This document shows positions 17,567 to 24,727 of a stretch of DNA of 39,147 nucleotides, piece by piece. Location of the stretch: positions 1-39,147 of the forward strand of contig JAUSKD010000007.1 of assembly GCA_030647195.1 (NCBI GenBank), written 5' to 3'. The first letter of the stretch is position 1. Each line of letters starts with the position of its first letter. The notes below the pieces were generated by a model. The model was not told the DNA's origin. It made no database searches and worked only from the letters and a program-made list of their open reading frames with translations. A program made the translations under genes and the position numbers. This DNA is from Candidatus Peribacter sp. GTDB taxonomy: Bacteria; Patescibacteriota; Gracilibacteria; Peribacterales; Peribacteraceae.

Positions 17567-17830
17567 ATGGAAAATCCCGAATCTCAGATCGCCGCCATCG
17601 TGGAACGCAACAAGCGTGTGGAAGCCGACAAGGCATGGGAAGTGAGCCTCTTCAGGCGCCTGACCATTGCTATGCTCACGTACGCCATAGCCGTTCTCTT
17701 CCTCTGGCTCATCGGGAATGATGGCTTCTGGCTGAATGCGGCCGTTCCTGCCTTGGGCTACCTGCTCTCCACTCTCTCGCTGCCATGGGTGAAACGGTGG
17801 TGGGTACGACGCTATCAAGCCGCTCAGTAG
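17567..17830 (+). CDS. Small two-helix membrane protein (87 aa)
   Basis: A short charged N-terminus (MENPESQIAAIVERNKR) precedes two membrane helices at about residues 33-50 and 56-75, with a Trp/Arg-rich C-terminal end (LPWVKRWWVRRYQ). The residues GYLLSTLSLPWVKRWW look like a conserved block of a small protein seen in CPR genomes; that memory is not verified. A probable leaderless promoter precedes it. Function unknown. Confidence 0.75.
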   Translation: MENPESQIAAIVERNKRVEADKAWEVSLFRRLTIAMLTYAIAVLFLWLIGNDGFWLNAAVPALGYLLSTLSLPWVKRWWVRRYQAAQ

Positions 17831-17929
17831 TAAACAGAAACACATTCGCAGAAAAAAAACACAAACCTGCACATAGCAGCAGCGGGCAACAATAAACAAC
17901 TCAGCCGTCAGCTGAAGGAGGTTTACTGT

Positions 17930-18051
17930 TAGGAGGGTAAAGGGGGTGTCGGGGGGCTGAGGGAACCGAACAAGGTGCCCTAGCCCCCTGACGAATGAAT
18001 CAGATTCATCCCTCGTTCAGCGAGAAAATAGATCCCTTCTTGTCGCGACAA
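17930..18051. other. Structured intergenic segment between the 87-residue gene and eno
   Basis: It contains a G-rich run on the plus strand with GGGGGTGTCGGGGGG, resembling the TAGGG repeat at 7181-7213. A hairpin with GGGGGCT (17952-17958) pairing AGCCCCC (17982-17988) plus an inner GGG/CCC follows. There is also a perfect 12-bp palindrome TTGTCGCGACAA (18040-18051) shortly after the eno stop. One or both hairpins may end convergent transcription. Confidence 0.45.
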
Positions 18052-18065
18052 AGGTGGAAAGAATC

Positions 18066-19328
18066 TTAGAAAGGAGAAACGTACTTCGCCTTCTTCCCCA
18101 GCTCCTCCTCAATGCGCAGAAGCTGGTTATATTTACAGACGCGGTCGGTGCGCGAAGCGGAGCCCGTTTTGATCTGGCCGGTTCCGAGGGCCACGGCAAG
18201 GTCTGCAATGAAGGTATCCTCCGTCTCGCCGCTGCGATGGCTCACGATGGCCCGCCAGCCGTTCTTCTGGGCAAGCTCTATGGCATCGACGGTCTCACTC
18301 ACTGTGCCGATCTGGTTGAGCTTGATGAGAATCGCATTGGCCGCCTTTTCCTCAATCGCTTTCTTCAGCCGCTCCACGTTCGTCACGAGCAAATCATCCC
18401 CGACGAGCTGGATCTTCTTACCCATGGTCTTCTGCATCTCTTTGAATCCGTCCCAGTCATCTTCGCTATGACTGTCTTCGATACTCACGATCGGATAACG
18501 GCCGCAGACCGCGTCGTAAAACTTCGTCAGCTCCGGCGAGGAGAGCTTCTTGCCATCCACGGTGTAGATCCCCTTTTCAAAGAACTCCGACGCTGCACAG
18601 TCGATCGCCAGTTTCACCTGGGCACCGTATCCCGCCTCCTCAATGGCATGTGCGAGGAATGAGAACGCCTCGGCGCTGTCTTTCACACGGGGCGCGAATC
18701 CGCCTTCATCCCCGACGGCCGTGATGTGACCCGCATCATGCAAGAGCTTCTTCAGGGTCATGAAGACTTCGACACCCGCCCGCAGTGCATCCGAGAAGCG
18801 GGAGAAGCCGCACGGCACGATCATGCACTCCTGCAGTGAAAGGCCGCTGTCGGCATGCTTGCCGCCGTTCATCACGTTCATGAGCGGAACCGGCAGCAGC
18901 CCCGTCTCCTTCACGGAGAATTGTTTTGCGAGAGATCGGTACAGAGGCAGCTTTTCGCTGACGGCCCGTGCGCGACATACGGCCATGGAAACACCCAGAA
19001 TGGCATTGGCTCCCAGCTTCGCCTTGGACGCCGTTCCGTCGAACGCGATCATCTTCGCGTCTACTGCCCTCTGGTCGCCCGCCTCCGTCCCCTTCAGGTT
19101 CGCCAGGATCCCCTCCACGTTCGAAACGGCTTTGAGCACGGACTTTCCGCCGTAGAGCTTCTTGTCCCCGTCCCGCAGCTCCAGCGCCTCGTGCGAGCCG
19201 GTGGAAGCACCCGAAGGCACGGCGGCTCTGCCAAAGGAACCGTCGGAAAGCAGGCAATCCACTTCGACGGTGGGCGTTCCGCGGGAATCGAGAATCTGGC
19301 GGGCACGGAGAGATTGGATGGTCGGCAC
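18066..19328 (-). CDS. eno: Enolase
   Basis: Glycolytic enzyme converting 2-phosphoglycerate to phosphoenolpyruvate. N-terminal motif [33 protein letters not shown] (catalytic loop), [22 protein letters not shown] (catalytic Glu), [14 protein letters not shown] and VGDDLLVTN (Mg ligands). [10 protein letters not shown] contains the catalytic Lys, and [19 protein letters not shown] closes the signature set. 420 residues is normal. GTG 19328 ([11 protein letters not shown]) is chosen from homology; a TTG two codons upstream is possible. Enolase supplies the phosphoenolpyruvate that the pyruvyl transferase at 6185 would use. Confidence 0.97.
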   Translation of the reverse strand: MPTIQSLRARQILDSRGTPTVEVDCLLSDGSFGRAAVPSGASTGSHEALELRDGDKKLYGGKSVLKAVSNVEGILANLKGTEAGDQRAVDAKMIAFDGTASKAKLGANAILGVSMAVCRARAVSEKLPLYRSLAKQFSVKETGLLPVPLMNVMNGGKHADSGLSLQECMIVPCGFSRFSDALRAGVEVFMTLKKLLHDAGHITAVGDEGGFAPRVKDSAEAFSFLAHAIEEAGYGAQVKLAIDCAASEFFEKGIYTVDGKKLSSPELTKFYDAVCGRYPIVSIEDSHSEDDWDGFKEMQKTMGKKIQLVGDDLLVTNVERLKKAIEEKAANAILIKLNQIGTVSETVDAIELAQKNGWRAIVSHRSGETEDTFIADLAVALGTGQIKTGSASRTDRVCKYNQLLRIEEELGKKAKYVSPF

Positions 19329-19366
19329 AATCAAATGGGAATGGTGCCAGCATCCTAACACAATCT

Positions 19367-19384
19367 CCTACGCCCTACCCCCTA
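19367..19384 (-). repeat. TAGGG-type repeat beginning at a stop codon
   Basis: Minus strand: the TAG stop of the 290-residue gene continues as TAGGGGGTAGGGCGTAGG, a shorter copy of the repeats at 7181 and 7716. Confidence 0.6.
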
Positions 19385-20254
19385 CGACCTCTTCTTCGCC
19401 CGACCGTGCAGGACGCTCGTGTATCCCGCGAGCATCAGAAAGACGAATGCTCCCATCTCCGGGCCCGAAGAAGGCAGCTTCGTCGGCTTGCTCTTCGCAC
19501 TACTGGCGGGATCCGTAATGCTCCGCATGCTGGATTGGGAGGAAGCAACGCGCGCGATCAGTGAAGAAGCGGACAGACTGCTGGAACCGGCAAGACGCTG
19601 TTCCCGTGCCTCCCTGCGACGCTGTTCGGCCTGCCGCAGCTTCTCACGCCAGCTTTCTTCGCCGGCATCGCTCGAGGCGCTGAGGTTTTGCTGCGTGGGC
19701 AGACGACCGGCCAACCGTACGCCCAGAATGGTCTTGCCCTCCAACTGCGTGAGCCAATCCCCTCCCCACAGCGCTGAGGCAAGCTGGCGATCCCAGTGTG
19801 TGGTCTGCTGACTTGCGAGCGCGCCTCCGACGAAGGGAATGAATGCAAGAAGAAGAAGCATGACACGGGTCACGCGGCGGCGCACCACCTGCAGGCAGTA
19901 ACTGAGGAGCAGGATGAATGCGACCGTCACTGCGGGCAGCGTCCACCCCCACGTGTACCAGCCGATGGCGAGCAGGGCGCGTGGCAGCTCCAGTGCCACC
20001 ACTTCAATGGCCAGCCACAGCAGGAGCATCAGAGCCGGAAACCAGTGCAGAAGCCTGAACGCATGATCGGCACGGCGACGGCGGAAGAGGGCGAAGAGCG
20101 AGAGCGGATAGAGAACGGAGAGCGCGAAGAGAATCGCCCACGGCACTGCGCCCGCCGGCAGATCGGGCAGTGTCGGGAGCAGAAGCCCCGTGAGCAGAAT
20201 GACGACGCCGAGAAGGAAGACTAAAAAGGTTTCCGTAGCGTGCTTGAGAGGCAT
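19382..20254 (-). CDS. Multi-pass membrane protein with sorting-signal-like C-terminus (290 aa)
   Basis: Five membrane helices fill residues ~8-165, with an Arg-rich loop (FRRRRADHAFR) between the second and third. A ~90-residue, probably extracytoplasmic, Ser/Arg/Gln-rich region follows. The C-terminus is a tripartite tail: KLPSSGPE, a hydrophobic segment (MGAFVFLMLAGYTSV), then RAKKRS. That is the layout of LPXTG-type or related cell-wall sorting signals, unusual after a polytopic domain. ATG 20254 is supported by a TTGACA promoter with 17-bp spacing ending 11 bases upstream. No sortase gene is in the window. Family unknown. Confidence 0.8.
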   Translation of the reverse strand: MPLKHATETFLVFLLGVVILLTGLLLPTLPDLPAGAVPWAILFALSVLYPLSLFALFRRRRADHAFRLLHWFPALMLLLWLAIEVVALELPRALLAIGWYTWGWTLPAVTVAFILLLSYCLQVVRRRVTRVMLLLLAFIPFVGGALASQQTTHWDRQLASALWGGDWLTQLEGKTILGVRLAGRLPTQQNLSASSDAGEESWREKLRQAEQRRREAREQRLAGSSSLSASSLIARVASSQSSMRSITDPASSAKSKPTKLPSSGPEMGAFVFLMLAGYTSVLHGRAKKRS

Positions 20255-20265
20255 AAAAGGGGTTG

Positions 20266-20294
20266 ATCCTCTCGAAGCTCAGCCTCACTGTCAA
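20266..20294 (-). promoter_or_regulatory. Promoter for the 290-residue membrane protein gene
   Basis: Minus strand: TTGACA (20294-20289), 17-bp spacer, weak -10 GAGGAT (20271-20266), 11 bases to ATG 20254. Confidence 0.55.
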
Positions 20295-20324
20295 GTTTGT
20301 TGAACACCAAAGGAGAACGAAGGC

Positions 20325-20444
20325 GGATTGGCGATTTTATGATTGAATGATTTGCGATGTACACCCATGAAAAGACGGGGCCTCACATGAAATTCTGCTT
20401 GTTTTCGGCAAATCGCAAATCGTACATCCGCCAATCGCAAATTG
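20325..20444. repeat. ATTTGCG-type repeat pair after the 137-residue membrane gene
   Basis: Minus strand: one base after the TAA stop, AATTTGCGAT, GATGTACG and GATTTGCGATTTGC follow in sequence. The opposite arm at about 20325-20365 carries related words (GGCGGATTGGCGATT, GATTTGCGATGTAC). A second copy lies at 36067-36144. Confidence 0.65.
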
Positions 20445-20858
20445 TTACTTCCTGCGCTTCGGCAAGTACCTATCCCTTGGATCATCCGAAACCTCCGTGG
20501 GGAGTTTTTCATAGTAGCGCATCCTGAAGATCCGGATCTGCACCCCGAGGTACAGCGCGATCGCGATCCCCCACAGCAGCCACCAGAGACGCATGGCCAG
20601 GAATCCGACGCCCTCCACGCGCGACACCACGAAGAGGATCCCCGTGGCCCCGAACCAGAAGGCGGCGCTCGACCACGAGCGGCTGAGCTTCTTCATCACG
20701 GGATTCCCCATCCGGCTCCGCCAGAAGCGGAAGGTGAACGAGAATAGCAAAAGGAGCGCACAGACGATCAGCAGTAACCGCATGCTGCCGCTGCCGTAGT
20801 GGGCATTGCCGGGATTCGGCCAGACGAGGTAGATCACGAGTGACTTCAGCGTTGCCAT
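20445..20858 (-). CDS. Unrecognised membrane protein (137 aa)
   Basis: Hydrophobic segments lie at about residues 5-15, 26-44, 65-82 and 87-108, followed by a basic C-terminal tail (DRYLPKRRK). No family recognised. It begins 14 bases after the stop of the 117-residue gene on the same strand and has no Shine-Dalgarno, so translation probably follows from the upstream gene. It appears to be part of the thrS - Lgt-like - membrane protein series. Confidence 0.75.
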   Translation of the reverse strand: MATLKSLVIYLVWPNPGNAHYGSGSMRLLLIVCALLLLFSFTFRFWRSRMGNPVMKKLSRSWSSAAFWFGATGILFVVSRVEGVGFLAMRLWWLLWGIAIALYLGVQIRIFRMRYYEKLPTEVSDDPRDRYLPKRRK

Positions 20859-20872
20859 GGGAAAAGGGGGAA

Positions 20873-21226
20873 TCAGTCCTCGGATGAGGGTTTCTTGCCT
20901 GAGCGGGCTTTGCTCCCGAGCAGTTTTTCGGTGAGGGAACGGACTCTCTCCTCCTGCTCACGTTCGCGGATGGTGCGCGCGGGACGAATGAGGATGTACA
21001 ACAGGAACCCGACTCCCGGAAGTAGGGCCGTGAGCACGATGCAGAATGCCATGTACCAGAACGAGTGGGTGCGCAGCAGAACATCGCGCGTGACGAAGAA
21101 CACGAGGAAGATCACGACGAATCCGATAAAGAGCAGCCCTCCCTGCATCATCCTGAGCAACGGATCCGCCGACAGGAACAGAAGGAACGGGTCAAAGAAA
21201 GACTGGAGGGACGTGAGAAATTGCAT
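20873..21226 (-). CDS. Unrecognised membrane protein (117 aa)
   Basis: Two strong membrane helices (about residues 28-46, LLFIGFVVIFLVFFVT, and 55-78, MAFCIVLTALLPGVGFLLYIL) are followed by a long charged cytoplasmic-looking tail rich in Arg, Glu and Lys. The LLPGVGFLLYILIRP segment resembles phospholipase-D-nuclease-like N-terminal anchors, but is too short to assign. It is 14 bases downstream of the Lgt-like gene and 14 bases upstream of the 137-residue gene, all on the same strand. Confidence 0.75.
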   Translation of the reverse strand: MQFLTSLQSFFDPFLLFLSADPLLRMMQGGLLFIGFVVIFLVFFVTRDVLLRTHSFWYMAFCIVLTALLPGVGFLLYILIRPARTIREREQEERVRSLTEKLLGSKARSGKKPSSED

Positions 21227-21240
21227 AGTGCAAAGGGAAT

Positions 21241-22164
21241 TTACAAGTGCGGATAGCGCCGCCGGTGGACCACAACATACACGACGGTGGCGAGCAGCGC
21301 CAACACCGCAAGAAACTGGCTGAAGCGAAGCTCATGCGTCTCGAGCGGGAGCTGTGACCGGACGAGCGCGTACCCTCCGAACACCAGGAGCAACCCCCCC
21401 TCGAACAGAAAGAGCATGCGGCGCGACAGCATGAGCTCGATCACGGCAAAGACGCCGAGACTGACGAAGAGGGAGATCAGGATGATGAAATCCACGGTGG
21501 TGGCGAAGACCGGGATGGTGAAATCTCCGCGGAAGTACTCGAGGATGAACGTTCCGACGCTGGCGCAGATGATGCCGACGAGCGTCTCGGTCCCCGCCCG
21601 TTTACTGTATTTGCGAATAATGAGCAGCAAAAAAGTCAGGAAGAGGGAGAAAAACGCATAGTAGAGCTGCACCGGATGGATGGGCACGGCGTAGCGGACA
21701 GAGATCGAATCGTACGTCACGCCCCAAAAGACATCCGTGGGCTTGCCGTACGCATGACCGGCGAAGAAGAGCCCGAGCCAGCTGAATACCGATCCGAGTG
21801 CGGCCGCCGGCAGCAGCACGTCCAGCCACTGCAGGAACGTTGCGCGATGGGCGCGGGTGGCCCAGAAGAGAATGATGCCGATACCGATGGCGCCGCCGAG
21901 GAAGCTGAATCCTCCGTCCCAGATGACGACGATGCGCGGCAGGTCATTCCAGTACACGCGATACTGCGTGATGATGGCGATGGCCCTCCCGCTGAAGAGG
22001 AACCCGAACAGGTACCACCACACGTGATCGCGGAAATGCTGCAGCGAGAGGTTCGCGCTGCCGGCCAGCCGCAGGAAAAACTCCGTCGAGACCCAGATGC
22101 CGATGAGCAGGAAGACGACGGAGGTCCAGACGAGGAACGGACCTAAGGGGAACGCTTGGAACAT
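21241..22164 (-). CDS. Lgt-family membrane protein, catalytic residues replaced
   Basis: Lgt transfers diacylglyceryl from phosphatidylglycerol to the lipobox cysteine of prolipoproteins. This 307-residue polytopic protein shares the fold landmarks: WDGGFSFLGGAIG, PIHPVQLYYAFFSLF and EYFRGD. By eye alignment to E. coli Lgt, key positions differ. The HGG histidine (H103) is Leu. In the GRxGNFINGE segment this protein reads SWLGLFFAGH, so R143, N146 and the Glu are Trp, Leu and His. Only the R239-equivalent in EYFR remains. It could be a non-catalytic relative or act on other lipids. It is 33 bp downstream of thrS. Confidence 0.75.
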   Translation of the reverse strand: MFQAFPLGPFLVWTSVVFLLIGIWVSTEFFLRLAGSANLSLQHFRDHVWWYLFGFLFSGRAIAIITQYRVYWNDLPRIVVIWDGGFSFLGGAIGIGIILFWATRAHRATFLQWLDVLLPAAALGSVFSWLGLFFAGHAYGKPTDVFWGVTYDSISVRYAVPIHPVQLYYAFFSLFLTFLLLIIRKYSKRAGTETLVGIICASVGTFILEYFRGDFTIPVFATTVDFIILISLFVSLGVFAVIELMLSRRMLFLFEGGLLLVFGGYALVRSQLPLETHELRFSQFLAVLALLATVVYVVVHRRRYPHL

Positions 22165-22197
22165 CGGAGGAAGGATAGCAGAGGCAGCGACGTGACA

Positions 22198-24018
22198 CTA
22201 CGCGCCAATGGAGCAACCGAGCCGCCGCAGCCTGATATCCTCCTTCGTCTTCTCGATGAACTCTTTGAGCGGCACAGACACCTGCTTCTTGGTGACGACA
22301 TTGCGGACCGCCACGGCATTCTCGGCGACTTCTTTGTCCCCGACGACCAGCAGGTACGGCACGCGCTGCTGCTCCCCGGCACGGATGCGCTTGCCCAATG
22401 AATCGGTGGAAGGCAGCACCTCGCAGCGGATCCCCTGCTCCCGGAGCGCCTTTTCCACATGTCGCGCCGGCACTTCGTGCGGCTCGGCCACGGGGATGAT
22501 CATCGCCTGGACAGGGGCCAGCCACAGCGGGAAGTGCCCGGCAAAGTGCTCGATCAAAAACCCGATGAACCGCTCGTGCGTACCCAGCGGGGCGCGGTGG
22601 ATGCAGAGCGGCACTTTCTCGGTACCATCCTTGTCGGTGTACTTGAGCCCCACCTTGCCCGGCACGTCGAAATCCACCTGATTCGTGGCCAGCGTGAACT
22701 CGCGGCCGATGGCGCTCCACACTTCGACATCGATCTTGGGACCGTAGAAGGCCGCTTCATCCGGAACCTCGACGAACTCGATCCCCTTCTTCTTGAGCGC
22801 TTTGCGCACCATCTCCTCCGTCTTCAGCCACAGAGCGGGTTCGTTGACGTACTTCTTGCCGAGTCCTTCAGCGGAATGGAGCGAAAGCCGCATGACATAC
22901 TTCTGAATGTCGAAAATCGCGAAGTACGTGAGGTAGAGGTCGACCACCGCGTTGAATTCGTCTTCGAACTGTTCCTCCGTCACGTACATGTGCGCATCGT
23001 TCATCGAGAGCGACCGCACGCGCATGAGGCCGAAGAGCGCGCCGGAATCTTCGTAGCGGTAACAATGCCCGTACTCCGCGAGACGCATGGGCAGATCCCT
23101 GTAGCTCCGCGGACGACTGGCGAAAATCTCGTGATGGTGCGGGCAGTTCATGGGTTTCAGGTAGTACTCCTCTTCCCCATCCAGCTCCATCGGCGGGAAC
23201 ATGGACGTCCGGTAATGCGCCAGATGTCCTGTGCGCTCGTACAGCGCCCCCTTCGCGATGTGCGGCGTGCGCACGCGCAGATACCCGCCCTTCTCTTCCA
23301 TCTCTTTGGCCAGCGCCTCGACCTGATCGGCGATGATCGTGCCCTTGGGTGTCCAGAGCGGCAGCCCCGGCCCCACCATGTCGCTGAACGTGAAGAGATC
23401 CAGCTCCTTTCCCAGTTTGCGGTGATCGCGCTTCTTCGCCTCCTCCATCATCGTGAGGTACTCCTGCAATTCCTGTTTGCTGGCGAAGGCCGCCACGTAG
23501 AGACGCGTCAGCTGCGCATTCGTCTCCTTCCCGCGCCAGTACGCTCCCGCAAGACTGGTGATCTTGAATCCATCGGGCGGAATCTCCCGAAGCGACGTGA
23601 CGTGCCCGCCGCGGCAGAGATCCGTGAACGTCTCTTTGCCGTTTCCATCAATGTTGCTGTAGTGGGTCACAATGGTCTCCCCGGCTTTGGCGAGATCCGA
23701 AACGAGTTCCACTTTGAAGTTCTGCCCTTTGTCCTTCCAGTACTTCACGGAATCAGCGATGGAAAGCTCTGCCACTTCGAATGTCTGCCCCGAGGCGATG
23801 ATCTTGCGCATCTCTTTCTCGACCGCGGGAAAGTCGGCATCCGAGATCGGCTTCGAAAAGAGGAAATCGTAGTAGCAGCCCGTATCGATCGGCGGACCGA
23901 TGGTGATCTGCGTATCCGGCCAGAGCCTTGAGACAGCCTGCGCCAGCACGTGCGCCAGCGAGTGACGCATGTTGTGCAGGGATTCTGGGATCGCGTTTCC
24001 GATGGAGTGCTTTGCCAT
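22198..24018 (-). CDS. thrS: Threonyl-tRNA synthetase without TGS domain
   Basis: Charges tRNA-Thr. The 606 residues begin directly with the N2 editing domain (RHSLAHVLAQA, later CRGGHVTS: the two His, and Cys/His of the editing site). The N-terminal TGS domain of the ~640-residue E. coli enzyme is absent. The class II core follows: MNCPHHHEIF (zinc Cys), RVRSLSMNDAHMY (zinc His) and HRAPLGTHERFIG (third zinc ligand and motif 3). The C-terminal anticodon-binding domain contains RCEVLPSTDSLGKRIRAGEQQ, abbreviated here. ATG 24018 has no Shine-Dalgarno. A threonine-codon leader peptide and attenuator lie just upstream. Confidence 0.97.
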   Translation of the reverse strand: MAKHSIGNAIPESLHNMRHSLAHVLAQAVSRLWPDTQITIGPPIDTGCYYDFLFSKPISDADFPAVEKEMRKIIASGQTFEVAELSIADSVKYWKDKGQNFKVELVSDLAKAGETIVTHYSNIDGNGKETFTDLCRGGHVTSLREIPPDGFKITSLAGAYWRGKETNAQLTRLYVAAFASKQELQEYLTMMEEAKKRDHRKLGKELDLFTFSDMVGPGLPLWTPKGTIIADQVEALAKEMEEKGGYLRVRTPHIAKGALYERTGHLAHYRTSMFPPMELDGEEEYYLKPMNCPHHHEIFASRPRSYRDLPMRLAEYGHCYRYEDSGALFGLMRVRSLSMNDAHMYVTEEQFEDEFNAVVDLYLTYFAIFDIQKYVMRLSLHSAEGLGKKYVNEPALWLKTEEMVRKALKKKGIEFVEVPDEAAFYGPKIDVEVWSAIGREFTLATNQVDFDVPGKVGLKYTDKDGTEKVPLCIHRAPLGTHERFIGFLIEHFAGHFPLWLAPVQAMIIPVAEPHEVPARHVEKALREQGIRCEVLPSTDSLGKRIRAGEQQRVPYLLVVGDKEVAENAVAVRNVVTKKQVSVPLKEFIEKTKEDIRLRRLGCSIGA

Positions 24019-24032
24019 GGTGATGGGAGGGT

Positions 24033-24068
24033 AACAGAAGACAACTTCCTTCGCACTTGCGGAGGAAG
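24033..24068 (-). terminator. Attenuator terminator before thrS
   Basis: Minus strand: CTTCCT C CGCA / TGCG A AGGAAG, arms 24058-24068 and 24045-24055. This gives an 11-position stem with one C-A mismatch, and it is followed by the U-rich TTGTCTTCTGTT. It ends 15 bases before the thrS ATG. Its 5' arm is shared with the antiterminator. Confidence 0.7.
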
Positions 24069-24114
24069 GTAGTGGGATGAATGGTCAGCGCTACACCCCT
24101 TCCTCAGCAGGAAG
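24062..24114 (-). promoter_or_regulatory. Alternative pairings (segments 1-3) of the thrS attenuator
   Basis: Segment 1 is CTTCCT (24114-24109), which overlaps the last Thr codon of the leader peptide. It pairs with AGGAAG (24104-24099) around a GCTG loop. Segment 2, GAGGAAGG (24105-24098), alternatively pairs perfectly over eight bases with segment 3, CCTTCCTC (24069-24062). A further TAG/CTA pair can form after a bulge. The 2:3 pairing destroys the 3:4 terminator. Confidence 0.7.
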
Positions 24115-24148
24115 TCGTGGTAGTTGTCGTGGTGGTGCGCTGCGACAT
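24104..24148 (-). CDS. Threonine-rich leader peptide of thrS (14 aa)
   Basis: The open frame reads MSQRTTTTTTTTSC, stop UGA. All eight Thr residues are consecutive (24136-24113) and use all four ACN codons in mixed order, so it is not a simple DNA repeat. It starts 130 bases before thrS and ends inside segment 2 of the attenuator. Its presumed job is to sense charged tRNA-Thr: a ribosome stalled on the Thr codons covers segment 1 and lets the antiterminator form, while one reaching the stop codon covers segment 2 and lets the terminator form. No Shine-Dalgarno is visible. A 7-bp hairpin sits just upstream. Confidence 0.75.
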   Translation of the reverse strand: MSQRTTTTTTTTSC

Positions 24149-24153
24149 GACAA

Positions 24154-24176
24154 GCAGACGGTACGCTCACGTCTGC
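24154..24176 (-). other. Hairpin just upstream of the threonine leader peptide
   Basis: A perfect 7-bp stem GCAGACG/CGTCTGC with a nine-base loop, five bases before the leader ATG. It may isolate or present the leader start codon, or be a weak end to the upstream gene. Confidence 0.45.
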
Positions 24177-24197
24177 GCTGCCACAAGAGAAAGAGGA

Positions 24198-24566
24198 TCA
24201 CCCCCGCGCAATGGGCCGTCCTGCAAGAACGGCATCCACCAGAAGCCTTGTCTCTTCCCGGACGCTCTCGGGAATGAGACTCACCATGTAAATAAACAAC
24301 ATACTGCGCAGTTTCCCTTCGTTCTGGACAAACTCACCGCCAAGCTCCCGGCGAAACGCATCCATTTTTGCGAGCAATGCATCAATGAAATCGGCACAGA
24401 AAAGTTCCTCCAACTTCTTTCGGGCATCAGCGCGCTTGCGCAAAAGCCACTCTGCACAGAGTGCCTTCTGCTCCGGCAGAGAGAGTTGCCTGATCCACTG
24501 GGAGATCCTGGTCCCCCAAGAATCGAAACTGCCTTCGGGCGCACGACCGGATTCGGAACCGCTCAT
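24198..24566 (-). CDS. Unrecognised soluble protein (122 aa)
   Basis: A charged, helical protein (MSGSESGRAPEGSFDSW onward) with no membrane segment or known motif. ATG 24566 is chosen because a TATCAT -10 ends six bases before it; an in-frame TTG at 24605 would lie upstream of that promoter. It precedes the thrS attenuator on the same strand, so transcription of thrS probably starts at or before this gene. Function unknown. Confidence 0.65.
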   Translation of the reverse strand: MSGSESGRAPEGSFDSWGTRISQWIRQLSLPEQKALCAEWLLRKRADARKKLEELFCADFIDALLAKMDAFRRELGGEFVQNEGKLRSMLFIYMVSLIPESVREETRLLVDAVLAGRPIARG

Positions 24567-24572
24567 AGAGAA

Positions 24573-24578
24573 ATGATA
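24573..24578 (-). promoter_or_regulatory. -10 hexamer TATCAT for the 122-residue gene and thrS unit
   Basis: Six bases separate it from ATG 24566. No good -35 is seen. It follows directly after the T-tract terminator at 24612-24618. Confidence 0.45.
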
Positions 24579-24611
24579 CAACTCCTGCTCTCCCAGCCAG
24601 ATCAAAGATGT

Positions 24612-24648
24612 AAAAAAACCGTCGCGAAGCGCTGGGTGGCTCTGACGG
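24612..24648 (-). terminator. T-tract terminator between dnaA and the 122-residue gene
   Basis: Minus strand: CCGTC (24648-24644) pairs GACGG (24623-24619), with a small CGC/GCG hairpin within, followed by seven T residues. The stem is short but the T-run is the best in the window. Confidence 0.5.
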
Positions 24649-24691
24649 GCCCCTGTGCTGGAGCGACACCACTTAAAGGGAAAGGATGGTC

Positions 24692-24725
24692 CATGGAAGG
24701 AAAACCGCTAGGTTTGCCTTCCATG
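24692..24725 (-). terminator. Strong hairpin immediately after dnaA
   Basis: CATGGAAGG/CCTTCCATG (9 bp) continues after one mismatch into AAACC/GGTTT with a four-base loop. It begins three bases after the dnaA TAA. There is no T-run, so it may instead protect the mRNA 3' end. Confidence 0.5.
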
Positions 24726-24727
24726 AA

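Noticed and set aside
22459-23931. 490-codon plus-strand open frame
   Set aside because: Antisense shadow of thrS, which has complete synthetase motifs.
24019-24197. T-box riboswitch before thrS
   Set aside because: No T-box sequence, specifier-loop architecture or AGUA/GNUG elements; the Thr codon frame explains the leader better.
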